In this document: piece after piece, positions 19,577 through 28,439 of the stretch
Numbering within the stretch: the first letter of the stretch is position 1
Layout: the number at the start of each line of letters is the position of its first letter
NCBI RefSeq assembly: GCF_010093085.1
Contig: NZ_MSRC01000003.1
Coordinates: 124,001 to 188,000 of the forward strand
Length of the DNA: 64,000 nt
Direction: 5' to 3'
Origin: Bacillus sp. SKDU12
GTDB lineage: Bacteria > Bacillota > Bacilli > Bacillales > Bacillaceae
Made by a program: the position numbers and the translations under genes
The notes under the pieces: model-generated
The model's database searches: none
What the model was told of the DNA's origin: nothing
The model's input: the letters and a program-made list of their open reading frames with translations, nothing else

Positions 19577-19867
19577 GTGAAGACTTTGCGATTAAACGAT
19601 GTAACGCTAGAAATGGCTGCATATCAAGAGGAGAACGAGCCGAAGCGCAAAATTGCTCTTACGCTAAATGTGACGAGTGAGACTTACCATGATATCGCTG
19701 TCCTGTTATATGAAAAAACATTTCATGTCGAGGTTCCGGAACGAAAGCTTGACTTTCAGGGGGAAATCACAAATTATTCAACGTCATTGACCAATCTGTA
19801 CGAGCCAGAGTCTGTCAGTGAATTCTATATAGAAATGACGGAAATAGACAAAAACGCCGATTCATGA
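19577..19867 (+). CDS. ykvR: YkvR, DUF3219 protein
   Basis: A 96-residue acidic protein, mostly predicted beta strand (alternating pattern in IALTLNVTSETYHDIAVLLYEKTFHVEVPE), matching the YkvR/DUF3219 family by position and sequence memory. GTG start with AAAGGAGTG 8 bp upstream. A possible promoter TTGTAA-N18-TAAGAT lies near 19519-19548. Function is unknown. Followed by its own terminator at 19855-19881. Confidence 0.8.
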   Translation: MKTLRLNDVTLEMAAYQEENEPKRKIALTLNVTSETYHDIAVLLYEKTFHVEVPERKLDFQGEITNYSTSLTNLYEPESVSEFYIEMTEIDKNADS

Positions 19868-19881
19868 TCGGTGTTTTTTTG
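19855..19881 (+). terminator. Terminator after ykvR
   Basis: ACGCCGAT TCATG ATCGGTGTTTTTTT; it overlaps the last codons of ykvR. Confidence 0.75.
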
Positions 19882-19887
19882 TGTGTA

Positions 19888-19913
19888 AAAAGCTGCCGGA
19901 CGGCAGCTTTTGA
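19888..19913 (-). terminator. Probable terminator after ykvS
   Basis: Perfect arms AGCTGCCG/CGGCAGCT with a short loop; on the minus strand it is followed by TTTTTA, about 75 bp beyond the ykvS stop. Confidence 0.6.
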
Positions 19914-19988
19914 GAAAGCGAATTTCATATGTAAGGTGTTTCAGTGTCTGACGTGCAGTTTTTGCGAATAAATGTGGGATGAGGAGGA

Positions 19989-20174
19989 TTAATAGGAGTC
20001 TCTGATGATCTTATAATTTTTATGATTAACAACTGTCAATGAATCTAATTCAAGATCACGATAATTATCCATTATCGTGACATCAACGATAACAGAATTT
20101 TCATTCACTTTTTCGACAACACCGGTTAATCCGTTTTTAAATTCAATCACGTTTCCAACCTTTGCGATTTTCAC
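19989..20174 (-). CDS. ykvS: YkvS, DUF2187 small protein
   Basis: A 61-residue protein with a KOW/SH3-like beta pattern (VGNVIEFKNGLTGVVEKVNENSVIVDVTIM), as in DUF2187 proteins. The frame is open far upstream, but the GTG at 20174 has GGAGAGG 6 bp in front and gives the usual length. Function is unknown. Divergent from the small gene at 20340. Confidence 0.82.
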   Translation of the reverse strand: MKIAKVGNVIEFKNGLTGVVEKVNENSVIVDVTIMDNYRDLELDSLTVVNHKNYKIIRDSY

Positions 20175-20339
20175 AAGCTTCCTCTCCTTTAAACATAATA
20201 ATGCCTTTTGAAAGTATTTTGCAGTATTTTCATTGAGAAGTAAAGCGATAAGGAGTTTTATCTCCCTAATGAATTGTCCTGGCGCTGTAAAGATGATATA
20301 TTGATTTTCGTTAAAAGAAAGAAGAGGGGGGAATTTTCG

Positions 20340-20534
20340 TTGCGTCCCGAAGAGATAACCGAAATGATTGAGCAGCTGCGCATCGGCGCAATAAATGAAC
20401 TGAGAGTCCAAAAAGAGCATTTCCTCGATTTTAGAGCCGTTTTATCTAAACAAGACGATTTTAAACATTTCCGAGGGATTGCCCAGCAAGGCGGAGATGT
20501 CATCTTTCAATACTTAGAACAGCCAAGAAGCTGA
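20340..20534 (+). CDS. Small conserved protein between ykvS and ykvT
   Basis: A 64-residue, mostly helical protein ([20 protein letters not shown]), starting at TTG 20340 with AGGGGGG 9 bp upstream. It is followed by a proper terminator (20534-20566), which supports a real gene. It probably corresponds to one of the small ykz genes of B. subtilis in this place (I think ykzS), but I am not sure of the name. No function can be read from it. Confidence 0.7.
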   Translation: MRPEEITEMIEQLRIGAINELRVQKEHFLDFRAVLSKQDDFKHFRGIAQQGGDVIFQYLEQPRS

Positions 20535-20566
20535 AGGTTTCTCCTCTGTGAGAAGCCTTTTTATCA
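20534..20566 (+). terminator. Terminator after the 64-residue gene
   Basis: AAGGTTTCTC CTCTGT GAGAAGCCTTTTTA. The rest of the gap to 20832 holds nothing I can assign except AT-rich promoter-like sequence for ykvT. Confidence 0.75.
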
Positions 20567-20832
20567 TATATGACAGAATACAGGCTGTTTATTACGTTCT
20601 TCCGTAATAAGTGTAAATAAAATGTAAAATATTAAAACTGGATAAACATGTTACGAATTAACAAGATTTATAGAATATCAGCCTATTTTTCTTCCATTAA
20701 CCAAGTCTGTATTCCGTTATATTCCATCCAGGTGTCTCCTTGGGAGAGTTGGAAAATCTTTTCCCGTGAAATTGATTTGTTCTCTTGTTAAGGTAATGAA
20801 GTGTTTTTTGAGCACTTTAAGGAGGAAACTGT

Positions 20833-21456
20833 ATGACAACAAAATTCACGGCCCTGGCTGTTTTTCTTCTTTGTTTTATGCCTGCTTCGAAAATTGAACA
20901 TACACAAGCTTCACTGCTGAGCACGAAGAAAACAAAACATGAAGAAGTAAAGCTGCTTACACCTATAAATCAAGATACAGACACATCTTTCTCTTCACTG
21001 TCTGCTGATAAAGAGAAGAAAAACATAAAGCCGATCAGGCTATCAGCGAACACTGAAAAAAAAGACGAAAAATCGCAAACGGATGATCAGGAAGAAACAT
21101 ATTCGCAGTCCGAAAAAGAATTGCTTTCTCGTCTCGTGCACGCAGAGGCTAAGGGAGAATCCTATAAAGGCAAGGTCGCTGTTGCTAGCGTTGTACTGAA
21201 TAGAACGGAGAAAAAAGGTTTTCCTGATACTGTAAGAGGGGTTATTTATCAAAAAAACGCCTTTGAACCGGTCGCAAACGGAAGCATCAATCAAAAGCCT
21301 GATAAAGAATCAATTGATGCTGCCAAAGAAGTGCTGTCTTCAAAAAAAAGAGAAACTGATGCTATATTCTTTTATAATCCGAAAACAGCGTCAGATCATT
21401 GGATTCGTTCGCGAAAAACTGTAGAAAAAATCGGCAGACACGTTTTTGCCATATAA
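20833..21456 (+). CDS. ykvT: YkvT, SleB/CwlJ-type cell wall hydrolase
   Basis: A 207-residue protein with an N-terminal hydrophobic signal (about 1-25), a charged low-complexity linker, and a C-terminal hydrolase_2 (CwlJ/SleB) domain from about residue 95: the catalytic glutamate is in LVHAEAKGE, followed by VASVVLNR and [11 protein letters not shown]. Such enzymes cut spore cortex peptidoglycan. AAGGAGG precedes the ATG. It stands next to ykvU, a spore-membrane protein gene. Terminator at 21456-21494. Confidence 0.88.
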   Translation: MTTKFTALAVFLLCFMPASKIEHTQASLLSTKKTKHEEVKLLTPINQDTDTSFSSLSADKEKKNIKPIRLSANTEKKDEKSQTDDQEETYSQSEKELLSRLVHAEAKGESYKGKVAVASVVLNRTEKKGFPDTVRGVIYQKNAFEPVANGSINQKPDKESIDAAKEVLSSKKRETDAIFFYNPKTASDHWIRSRKTVEKIGRHVFAI

Positions 21457-21494
21457 GCACAGAAGAGACAATTTGTCTCAGCTGTGCTTTTTTT
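21456..21494 (+). terminator. Terminator after ykvT
   Basis: AGCACAG...CTGTGCT outer arms with an inner GAGACAA/TTGTCTC stem, then seven T. Confidence 0.85.
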
Positions 21495-21574
21495 ATATAT
21501 GACGAGTAAAAATAAAATAATTTTTAAACTTGTCTCATATGATGTTGGTAGTACAAGAGACAAGGAGAGACATC

Positions 21575-22912
21575 ATGAATCGATTTATAAAAGGGATCAT
21601 TCTTTTATCCATTGCCGCCTTTTTTGCTGAATGCCTTGAATTTGTCGTGAATATGATTTTAGCGCGAGAGCTTGGCGAGCATGGGATGGGGCTTTATATG
21701 AGTATTTTGCCTACGATCTTTTTAATCATTGTCATTGCCAGCCTGGAACTGCCGATCTCAATTTCTAAATTCATTGCCGAATCAAATCCTAAGCTCCATG
21801 AAAGCATGCTGAGGCACGCATTCAAAATGACAGCCGTTTTTACAGCGTTTTCTACTGTTGCTGCCAGTATTGCGCTCCCGTTTATTCCTGTATTTGATAC
21901 TTACAACCCTTTTATTAAAGGAATTGTGATCGGCTTAATCCCTATTGTCGCCTTTACTTCAATCGCCAGAGGGTATTTTATGGGTATGCAACAAATGGGG
22001 AAGATTGCAGTCGCCAATGTCCTGAAAAAAATAATCCAGCTTTTGTGTTTGTTTCTCTTTTTTCAATGGTACTCATTTGAGTTGGACATGGCCGTGCTGA
22101 TATCCTTGTTTGTCCTCGTTGTGAGTGATGTAGTCGTGCTTGTTTATTTATATTCACAATTTATTATGGCAAGGCGGGCGATATCCGGCCAGCAGCACAT
22201 TCATTTGCGCGGAAAGGATGTAAGAAAAAGACTGCTTGCCGTTTCCATTCCTACAACAGGATTGCGCATTTTTCATGCGGTTGTTAACGCCATTGAACCG
22301 TTTTTAGTAAAAGGGGCGCTTTTGGCTGCGGGCGTTGCCGGGACAGCGGCGATTGATCAATACGGAATGCTGGCGGGAGTGGCTGTGACGATAGGATCGT
22401 TTCCTGCTTTTATTGCCCATTCGTTAATGATCGTTATGATACCGAGTATTTCGGAAGCTTATGCACTTTCACAGTATGATGTTGTATTAAAAAGACTGAA
22501 ACAGTCGATTTTCATTACGTTTGGTTATGGCATACCGGCTGTCTGGATCATGTTTCAGTTTGCGGAACCTCTCACACATTTGTTTTTTCACTCGCCTGAA
22601 GCAAAATATTACTTACAGCTGTTATGGCCTTACTTTCTCTTTCATCTTTTTGTCATGCCGCTGCAGGCGTGCTTAATCGGGATGGGGTTTGTAAAAGAAG
22701 CTTTTTATCACAATGTGTGGAGCCACATCGTTGCGTTAAGTATGATGTATGTGCTGGGCTCAATGGAGAATTTGCAAATGCTTGGGATTATCCTTGGGAT
22801 GAACACCGGCATGATTTTGCTGACGAGCCTCCACTATGCCACGATCTGCAAAGCGCTGCAGGTATCTGTCTTTCTTATGGGAGGAAGCAGGACGCCGCGA
22901 ATTGAAGGATGA
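21575..22912 (+). CDS. ykvU: YkvU, SpoVB-like spore membrane protein
   Basis: A 445-residue polytopic membrane protein with about 12-14 segments, of the MATE/MOP flippase superfamily (polysaccharide_synt/SpoVB type; N-terminus FFAECLEFVVNMILARELGEHGMG). Relatives move lipid-linked sugar precursors; YkvU is known as a sporulation membrane protein affecting germination. The frame opens 15 codons earlier, but ATG 21575 follows CAAGGAGAG. It precedes stoA by about 50 bp with no terminator between, so co-transcription is likely. Confidence 0.9.
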   Translation: MNRFIKGIILLSIAAFFAECLEFVVNMILARELGEHGMGLYMSILPTIFLIIVIASLELPISISKFIAESNPKLHESMLRHAFKMTAVFTAFSTVAASIALPFIPVFDTYNPFIKGIVIGLIPIVAFTSIARGYFMGMQQMGKIAVANVLKKIIQLLCLFLFFQWYSFELDMAVLISLFVLVVSDVVVLVYLYSQFIMARRAISGQQHIHLRGKDVRKRLLAVSIPTTGLRIFHAVVNAIEPFLVKGALLAAGVAGTAAIDQYGMLAGVAVTIGSFPAFIAHSLMIVMIPSISEAYALSQYDVVLKRLKQSIFITFGYGIPAVWIMFQFAEPLTHLFFHSPEAKYYLQLLWPYFLFHLFVMPLQACLIGMGFVKEAFYHNVWSHIVALSMMYVLGSMENLQMLGIILGMNTGMILLTSLHYATICKALQVSVFLMGGSRTPRIEG

Positions 22913-22963
22913 TACAGAAAAAGCAGGGGCAGGCTAATGGAAAAGCATGAAAGGAAGATTTCC

Positions 22964-23461
22964 ATGTTGACGAAGCGCTTGCTTATTGTATGTCTTATAT
23001 GTTGGGGAATGATTGCGTCGTTTCCTGATGTGGCAGCCGCTGAAGACAAACAGCCTGCAGTTCCCGCTGTTTTCCTGATGAAAACGATAGAAGGAGAGGA
23101 TATCCGGGTCCCGACTAAAGGGCAAAAAACCATCCTGCATTTTTGGACATCATGGTGTCCGCCATGTAAAAAAGAGCTTCCCCAGTTTCAATCATTTTAC
23201 AATGCCCATCAGTCCGGCAGCGTAAAGCTGGTAACGGTAAATTTAGTGAACTCAGAACAGAATCAGAAAGCGGTTGAAGATTATATTAAAGCAAACAAGC
23301 TCACATTTCCGATCGTTCTTGACTCAAAAGGGGAATTGATGAAGGAGTATCACATCATTACAATCCCGACATCATTTTTGCTGAATGAAAAGGGAGAAAT
23401 CGAAAAAACAAAAATTGGACCGATGACAGCGGAACAACTGAAAGAATGGATGGAAGAATAG
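22964..23461 (+). CDS. stoA: Spore thiol-disulfide oxidoreductase StoA
   Basis: Membrane-anchored or exported thioredoxin-like protein of 165 residues, needed for cortex synthesis in the forespore envelope. N-terminal hydrophobic segment about 8-26; the redox motif WCPPC is in FWTSWCPPCKKELP; cis-proline in TIPTSFLL. An earlier ATG (22937) is in frame, but 22964 has AAAGGAAG 6-7 bp upstream and gives the usual length. A hairpin with T run (23461-23488) ends the unit. Confidence 0.94.
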   Translation: MLTKRLLIVCLICWGMIASFPDVAAAEDKQPAVPAVFLMKTIEGEDIRVPTKGQKTILHFWTSWCPPCKKELPQFQSFYNAHQSGSVKLVTVNLVNSEQNQKAVEDYIKANKLTFPIVLDSKGELMKEYHIITIPTSFLLNEKGEIEKTKIGPMTAEQLKEWMEE

Positions 23462-23488
23462 CTGGGAGCGTAGACTCTCAGCTTTTTT
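23461..23488 (+). terminator. Terminator after stoA
   Basis: GCTGGGAG...CTCTCAGC with six T; it starts in the stoA stop region. Confidence 0.8.
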
Positions 23489-23517
23489 AATATGATGAAA
23501 AAATCGCAAGGTATTAA

Positions 23518-23532
23518 TGATAATTATTATCA
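23518..23532. promoter_or_regulatory. Fur-type box upstream of zosA
   Basis: TGATAATTATTATCA is a perfect palindrome and a full match to the 7-1-7 Fur consensus TGATAATNATTATCA. It lies nine bases upstream of the Per box. Confidence 0.75.
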
Positions 23533-23540
23533 AAAAGAAA

Positions 23541-23583
23541 TTAAAATAATTATAATTGAAATTCTCATTGCTCATGCTATAAT
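23541..23583 (+). promoter_or_regulatory. zosA promoter with Per box
   Basis: TTAAAATAATTATAA (23541-23555) matches the PerR box TTATAATNATTATAA at 14 of 15 positions. It abuts a SigmaA promoter: -35 TTGAAA (23556-23561), 16-bp spacer, -10 TATAAT (23578-23583). The leader contains a weak hairpin (GCTGCC/GGCGGC, 23615-23631) before a T-rich stretch. Confidence 0.85.
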
Positions 23584-23694
23584 AAAGAAGACATCAAGAA
23601 ATAACGGACATAAAGCTGCCTTAAGGGCGGCAATTTTATTTTTATAAGAGAAATGAAGATGATATACATTCTCAATTAGAGGGGAGAATTTGAT

Positions 23695-25608
23695 ATGAAT
23701 GAACAAGTTACCATTCAACACGAGCCAGATGAACCATTAAAGACAGAGCGGAAAGAGAAAAACTGGCTGCAGCATGCTGAGCTTATCGCGGCACTCGTGT
23801 CAGGCGCTCTCATTTTAGCTGGCTGGCTTTTATCCGGACATCAAGTATTATCGGTAACGCTTTACTTGCTGGCTTTTGTGATCGGGGGATTTGCGAAAGC
23901 AAAGGAAGGAATCGAAGATACGCTCGAATCCAAAACGCTTAATGTAGAACTTTTAATGATCTTCGCTGCCATTGGTTCTGCACTGATCGGATACTGGGCA
24001 GAGGGTGCTATTTTAATATTTATTTTTTCCTTAAGCGGCGCTTTAGAAACTTACACGATGAATAAAAGCAGCAAAGATTTAACATCATTAATGCAGCTTG
24101 AGCCTGAAGAAGCTACACTGATGGTCAATGGAGAGGCCAAAAGAATTCCGGTTTCGGACTTGCGGGCCGGTGATATGATTGTGATCAAACCTGGAGAACG
24201 AGTAGCGGCAGACGGTGTCATCGAATCGGGCTCAACAAGCATTGACGAGTCAGCATTAACAGGTGAATCAATGCCTGTAGAAAAAAACACCGGGGATGAC
24301 GTATTTACGGGAACTGTGAATCGCAACGGCTCCTTGACCGTCCGTGTCACCAAAGCAAATGAAGATTCGCTATTCAGAAAAATTATCAAACTTGTTGAAT
24401 CTGCGCAAAGCAGTGTTTCACCGGCACAGGCTTTCATCGAACGCTTTGAAAATGTTTATGTGAAAGGTGTGCTGATCGCAGTAGGGCTTTTGTTATTTGT
24501 GCCGCACTTTGCGCTGGGCTGGAGCTGGAGTGAAACTTTCTACCGCGCAATGGTGTTTATGGTTGTCGCTTCACCTTGCGCGCTTGTCGCCTCTATTATG
24601 CCGGCTGCGCTGTCCTTGATTTCAAATGGCGCCCGCAACGGCATGCTTGTGAAAGGGAGCGTCTTTCTTGAACAGCTGGGCTCTGTTCAAATGATCGCCT
24701 TTGATAAAACGGGTACAGTCACTAAAGGCCAGCCTGCCGTTGAGGCGATCAAAATTGCAGAAGGATTCAGTGAAAAGGAAGTGCTTGAAGCTGTCTATGC
24801 CATCGAAACGCAATCAAGCCATCCGCTCGCTCAAGCAATCACAACATACGCTGAAGGTCGTGGTGTGAATCAATCGGGCTATCTATCTATAGAAGAAACA
24901 TCAGGATTTGGCGTAATGGCAGAAGTGTCAGGTGCGAAATGGAAGATCGGCAAAGCGGGATTTATCGGTGAGCAAATGGCGGCGCAATTTATAAAAGAAA
25001 CGTCAGCAGATGTCATTCAAAATGGCCACACGGTTGTATTTGTGAAAAAAGATGACCAAATAGCCGGTTGTATCGCTCTGAAAGATCAAATCAGACCTGA
25101 AGCAAAAGAGGTCATGGAAGATTTAAACCGGCTTGGGATTAAAACGGCCATGCTGACAGGAGATCATGAGGACACGGCTCAAGCGATAGCGAAGGAAGCC
25201 GGAATGACAACTGTAGCGGCAGAATGCCTGCCTGATCAAAAAGTGAATGAAATCAAACGGTTAAAAGAAGAATTCGGAAAGATTGCAATGGTCGGTGACG
25301 GAATCAATGATGCGCCTGCACTCAAAGCGGCGGATGTCGGCATTGCAATGGGCGGAGGGACAGATGTCGCTCTTGAGACAGCTGATATGGTCCTCATGCA
25401 AAACGATTTGAAAAAGCTCGTCAACATGTGCCGCTTGTCACGCAAAATGAACAAGATTATCAAACAAAATATCGTGTTTTCTTTAGCGGTGATCTGTCTG
25501 CTGATTTGTGCAAACTTTTTGCAGGTAATGGAATTGCCCTTTGGCGTGATTGGTCATGAAGGCAGTACGATTTTGGTTATCTTAAACGGATTAAGACTTC
25601 TTAAATAA
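23695..25608 (+). CDS. zosA: Zinc-transporting P1B-type ATPase ZosA
   Basis: Metal-pumping P-type ATPase of 637 residues; in B. subtilis it imports zinc during peroxide stress and is under PerR. Order: N-terminal membrane segments, actuator loop with TGES, an SPC metal-site helix (VVASPCALVAS), phosphorylation motif DKTGT with the catalytic Asp, the HP motif SSHPLAQ, hinge MVGDGINDAPALKAADVGIAMG, and C-terminal membrane segments. There is no N-terminal metal-binding Cys pair. GAGGGGAG precedes the ATG. Confidence 0.94.
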   Translation: MNEQVTIQHEPDEPLKTERKEKNWLQHAELIAALVSGALILAGWLLSGHQVLSVTLYLLAFVIGGFAKAKEGIEDTLESKTLNVELLMIFAAIGSALIGYWAEGAILIFIFSLSGALETYTMNKSSKDLTSLMQLEPEEATLMVNGEAKRIPVSDLRAGDMIVIKPGERVAADGVIESGSTSIDESALTGESMPVEKNTGDDVFTGTVNRNGSLTVRVTKANEDSLFRKIIKLVESAQSSVSPAQAFIERFENVYVKGVLIAVGLLLFVPHFALGWSWSETFYRAMVFMVVASPCALVASIMPAALSLISNGARNGMLVKGSVFLEQLGSVQMIAFDKTGTVTKGQPAVEAIKIAEGFSEKEVLEAVYAIETQSSHPLAQAITTYAEGRGVNQSGYLSIEETSGFGVMAEVSGAKWKIGKAGFIGEQMAAQFIKETSADVIQNGHTVVFVKKDDQIAGCIALKDQIRPEAKEVMEDLNRLGIKTAMLTGDHEDTAQAIAKEAGMTTVAAECLPDQKVNEIKRLKEEFGKIAMVGDGINDAPALKAADVGIAMGGGTDVALETADMVLMQNDLKKLVNMCRLSRKMNKIIKQNIVFSLAVICLLICANFLQVMELPFGVIGHEGSTILVILNGLRLLK

Positions 25609-25641
25609 AACCGGCAGTCCAATAGGGCTGCTGGTTTTTTA
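25609..25641 (+). terminator. Terminator after zosA
   Basis: ACCGGCAG...CTGCTGGT arms followed by TTTTT. Confidence 0.8.
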
Positions 25642-25645
25642 TGTA

Positions 25646-25849
25646 TCAAACTTTTCCTTCTTTTTTGTCATGATCCGATCTTTTCATAATAAGGATGAGA
25701 GCGAGGATACAGCAAAGGAAGCCCGCTGCACAGCCTATGATAGAACTGTAATAATAAAAACCGACCATCTTCATACCGATAAAAGGAGCGGAAATTCCCA
25801 AAACCGTTAAGAGCATCACTGCTTTTCGTCTGAAAAAATTCATCAGCAA
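25646..25849 (-). CDS. Small two-helix membrane protein
   Basis: A 67-residue protein with two hydrophobic segments (about 10-30 and 35-56) and a lysine-rich C-terminal tail (MKRSDHDKKEGKV). Start at TTG 25849 or ATG 25843; GGGAG lies 10 bp before the TTG. It lies convergent to zosA and divergent from ykvY, with about 165 bp to ykvY. I do not recognise the family and recall no strain-168 gene name for this place. The amphipathic composition and ribosome site favour a real gene, without proof. Confidence 0.5.
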   Translation of the reverse strand: MLMNFFRRKAVMLLTVLGISAPFIGMKMVGFYYYSSIIGCAAGFLCCILALILIMKRSDHDKKEGKV

Positions 25850-26013
25850 AACGGAACAACTCCCTGCGATTGAATTCTACTGCCAGTATACAGGAAGCGG
25901 AGCAGGAAACAAAATACAATCGAAAATGGAGACGCCGTGAAAGGCAAATACCTGTAAAACCTGTTACAATAAAGACAGAACATTGCATTGCAAATGGCAG
26001 GGAGGAACAAAAA

Positions 26014-27108
26014 GTGAATAGAATACAACGCGTCTCTTCATGGCTGAAGGAAGCGGGGCATACTGCCGCATTTATTCATACGAAAGAAAATGTTTTTTAC
26101 TTAACCGGTTTTTACACAGAGCCGCATGAAAGATTGATGGGTTTATTTATTTTTCAAGAAGAGGAGCCTTTCTTTGTTTGTCCTGGAATGGAAGCCAACC
26201 AAGCCCGCAACGCAGGCTGGAATCATGAAATCATTGGTTATGCGGATCATGAAAATCCGTGGGAGCTGATCGAGAAAGCCTTGAAAAAGCGAAACATCAG
26301 TATACATACACTTGCGGTAGAAAAGGATTCAATCTCGCTATCGCGCGCAGAACAGCTGAAGCATTCAGCCGGCGGGGCTCAATTTGTATCAGCTGAAGAA
26401 ACACTTAATCAATTTCGTTTGATTAAAGATGATAAGGAGATTCGTTCGCTGAAAGAGGCGGCAAAACTTGCTGACTACGGTGTTGAAGTCGGCGCAGCCG
26501 CATTGCGGGAAGGCATCAGTGAAGTGGAAGTACTCGCTCAAATCGAATATGAATTGAAGAAAAAAGGTATTCAGGGCATGTCGTTCTCCACAATGGTTCT
26601 GTTTGGAGAAAAATCAGGCCAGCCTCACGGAAATCCGGGGACAGCTACATTGAAGAAAGGGGATCTTGTTTTATTTGATCTCGGTGTTATTCTTGATGGA
26701 TACTGCTCTGATATTACAAGAACGTTTGCATACAAGAGCATTAATCCGAAGCAACAGGAGATTTATGAGACTGTGCTTCAAGCTGAAAAAGCAGCGGTTG
26801 AGGCAAGCAAACCCGGTGTCAGAATCGGTGATCTAGATTTAACGGCCCGCGGAATCATTGAAAAAGCTGGATATGGAGATTATTTTCCTCACCGGCTGGG
26901 ACACGGACTCGGAATTTCTGTCCATGAGTACCCATCAATGAGCCAGGCTAACGATACGCTTCTGCAGGAAGGCATGGTCTACACGATCGAACCGGGGATT
27001 TATGTGCCTGAAATCGGCGGTGTTCGCATTGAGGATGACATTCATGTAACAAAGGACGGAGCGGTTGCTCTGACTCGATATCCAAAGGAATTAACGATAC
27101 TGCCGTAG
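26014..27108 (+). CDS. ykvY: Xaa-Pro dipeptidase/aminopeptidase family protein YkvY
   Basis: M24-family metallopeptidase of 364 residues. N-terminal creatinase-like domain (1-130), then the pita-bread catalytic domain with metal ligands visible: DLGVILDGYCSDITRTF (two Asp), HRLGHGLGISVHE (His), TIEPGIY (Glu) and RIEDDI (Glu). Probably cleaves peptides with proline in the second position. The frame is open 48 codons earlier, but GTG 26014 lies after GGGAGGAAC and fits the family length. A terminator follows at 27118-27152. Confidence 0.9.
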   Translation: MNRIQRVSSWLKEAGHTAAFIHTKENVFYLTGFYTEPHERLMGLFIFQEEEPFFVCPGMEANQARNAGWNHEIIGYADHENPWELIEKALKKRNISIHTLAVEKDSISLSRAEQLKHSAGGAQFVSAEETLNQFRLIKDDKEIRSLKEAAKLADYGVEVGAAALREGISEVEVLAQIEYELKKKGIQGMSFSTMVLFGEKSGQPHGNPGTATLKKGDLVLFDLGVILDGYCSDITRTFAYKSINPKQQEIYETVLQAEKAAVEASKPGVRIGDLDLTARGIIEKAGYGDYFPHRLGHGLGISVHEYPSMSQANDTLLQEGMVYTIEPGIYVPEIGGVRIEDDIHVTKDGAVALTRYPKELTILP

Positions 27109-27117
27109 CAGGAAGTA

Positions 27118-27152
27118 AAAAAGGACTTTGTTCTCGACATCGTCCTTTTTTA
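27118..27152 (+). terminator. Terminator after ykvY
   Basis: AAAAAAGGAC...GTCCTTTTTT inverted repeat with T tracts on both strands; it can also end the small minus-strand gene at 27159. Confidence 0.85.
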
Positions 27153-27158
27153 TCTGCA

Positions 27159-27284
27159 TTAAATAAAGAAATCATCAAATGTACGGAATGGTTTCACCTC
27201 ATGTTTTTGGTTGAGAGGTTTTACAGCAAGACAGCTGCTGCCGACAACAGTCAGACATAATCCAATTAAAATGAAGAAACCCAT
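27159..27284 (-). CDS. 41-residue small membrane protein
   Basis: Short gene with an N-terminal hydrophobic helix (FFILIGLCLTVVGSSCLAV, residues 3-21) and a polar tail ending RTFDDFFI. AAGGAG lies 10 bp before the ATG at 27284, and the ykvY terminator acts for it as well. It is divergent from ykvZ with about 100 bp between. B. subtilis has small ykz genes in this area, but I cannot assign the name. Function unknown. Confidence 0.6.
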   Translation of the reverse strand: MGFFILIGLCLTVVGSSCLAVKPLNQKHEVKPFRTFDDFFI

Positions 27285-27390
27285 GTGTGATCTTCTCCTT
27301 TCAGCTAATAACAAACATATGTCTGGTATGTTCATATCATATTGTATGAAACGCATTCCAGAGCAAGGGGATTTAGAAAGAAGGGAATCT

Positions 27391-28356
27391 ATGGCTAATA
27401 TCAAAGACATTGCAGAAAAAGCCGGTGTCTCCGTTACAACGGTTTCCCGCGTTATAAACCATCATCCTTACGTCAGCGAAGACAAAAGAAATAGAGTGCT
27501 TGAGGCGATGGAAGCATTGGAGTATACAAGAAATATTCACGCTGTGCATTTGTCGAAAGGATATTCAAACATGATTGGTGTTGTCTTGCCGACGATTAAT
27601 TTGCCTTATTTTGCAGAGCTGATCGCAGGTATAGCTGACTCAGCGGCAGAATCCGGAATTCACCTCTCTTTATTCCAAACAAACTATGATGTTCAGAAAG
27701 AAATGGTTGCGCTGTCCCAATTAAAACAGCGTCAGGTGGACGGGTTGATTTTTTGTTCAAAGGCGATTGGTGATAAAAAACTCATGGAATGGAAAGGCCC
27801 AATAGTGCTTTGCCAGAATTCAGATATCGGCCGTTTTCCAACCATCAGTATTCCTCACCAAGAAGCATTCCGGAACGGCTTGGACTATTTAATTGCCAAA
27901 GGGCACAAAAAAATAGCCATCTGTTTGGCAAGGAAAAAAGGCATGAACAGCTATTTTCGAATCAAAGCCTATAAAGATGCATTGGAAGAGATTGGAGAGG
28001 CATTTCGGGAAGACTGGATAATTGAGAAAGCGATCACCATTAATGATGGAAAGGCACTTTTTCATAAGTGGAACAAGTGGAGAGAAAAGCCGACAGCTAT
28101 TTTTGTTGCCAATGATCAAGTTTCAGCAGGGCTTTTGCTTGAAGCGGAAAAACAGCGGGTATCGGTACCTGGTGAACTTGCCATCTTAAGCATTGATAAC
28201 CATGAAATCAGCCAATTGCTTAGTATCACAACGATCGATATTCAAACGAAAAAAATGGGCAAGCAGGCGTTTGCTATGCTGGAAAATAGAATTCAGGGAC
28301 ACCCGATTGAAAGGAAAGTTCTCGATTACCGTCTCATCGAAAGATCGACTGTTTAG
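27391..28356 (+). CDS. ykvZ: LacI-family transcriptional regulator YkvZ
   Basis: A 321-residue LacI/GalR repressor: N-terminal HTH IKDIAEKAGVSVTTVSRVINHHPYVSE (residues 4-30), hinge helix, then a periplasmic-binding-protein-like sensor domain (about 60-321) for a small, probably sugar-type, ligand. ATG 27391 is chosen because the HTH must be near the start and GAAAGAAGGG precedes it; the frame is open 60 codons upstream. Target genes are unknown. It lies just upstream of glcT. Confidence 0.9.
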   Translation: MANIKDIAEKAGVSVTTVSRVINHHPYVSEDKRNRVLEAMEALEYTRNIHAVHLSKGYSNMIGVVLPTINLPYFAELIAGIADSAAESGIHLSLFQTNYDVQKEMVALSQLKQRQVDGLIFCSKAIGDKKLMEWKGPIVLCQNSDIGRFPTISIPHQEAFRNGLDYLIAKGHKKIAICLARKKGMNSYFRIKAYKDALEEIGEAFREDWIIEKAITINDGKALFHKWNKWREKPTAIFVANDQVSAGLLLEAEKQRVSVPGELAILSIDNHEISQLLSITTIDIQTKKMGKQAFAMLENRIQGHPIERKVLDYRLIERSTV

Positions 28357-28439
28357 TGAAAGCGTTGAAAAAAGGTTTGACGTGCATTCTGTTCGTTATG
28401 TACGATATGAGGTATTGAATGACAAAGGAGCTGAGGATC

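Noticed and set aside
28357..28370. cre-like sequence TGAAAGCGTTGAAA between ykvZ and glcT
   Set aside because: It lacks the conserved C near the 3' end of the CcpA site and is not placed at a clear promoter.
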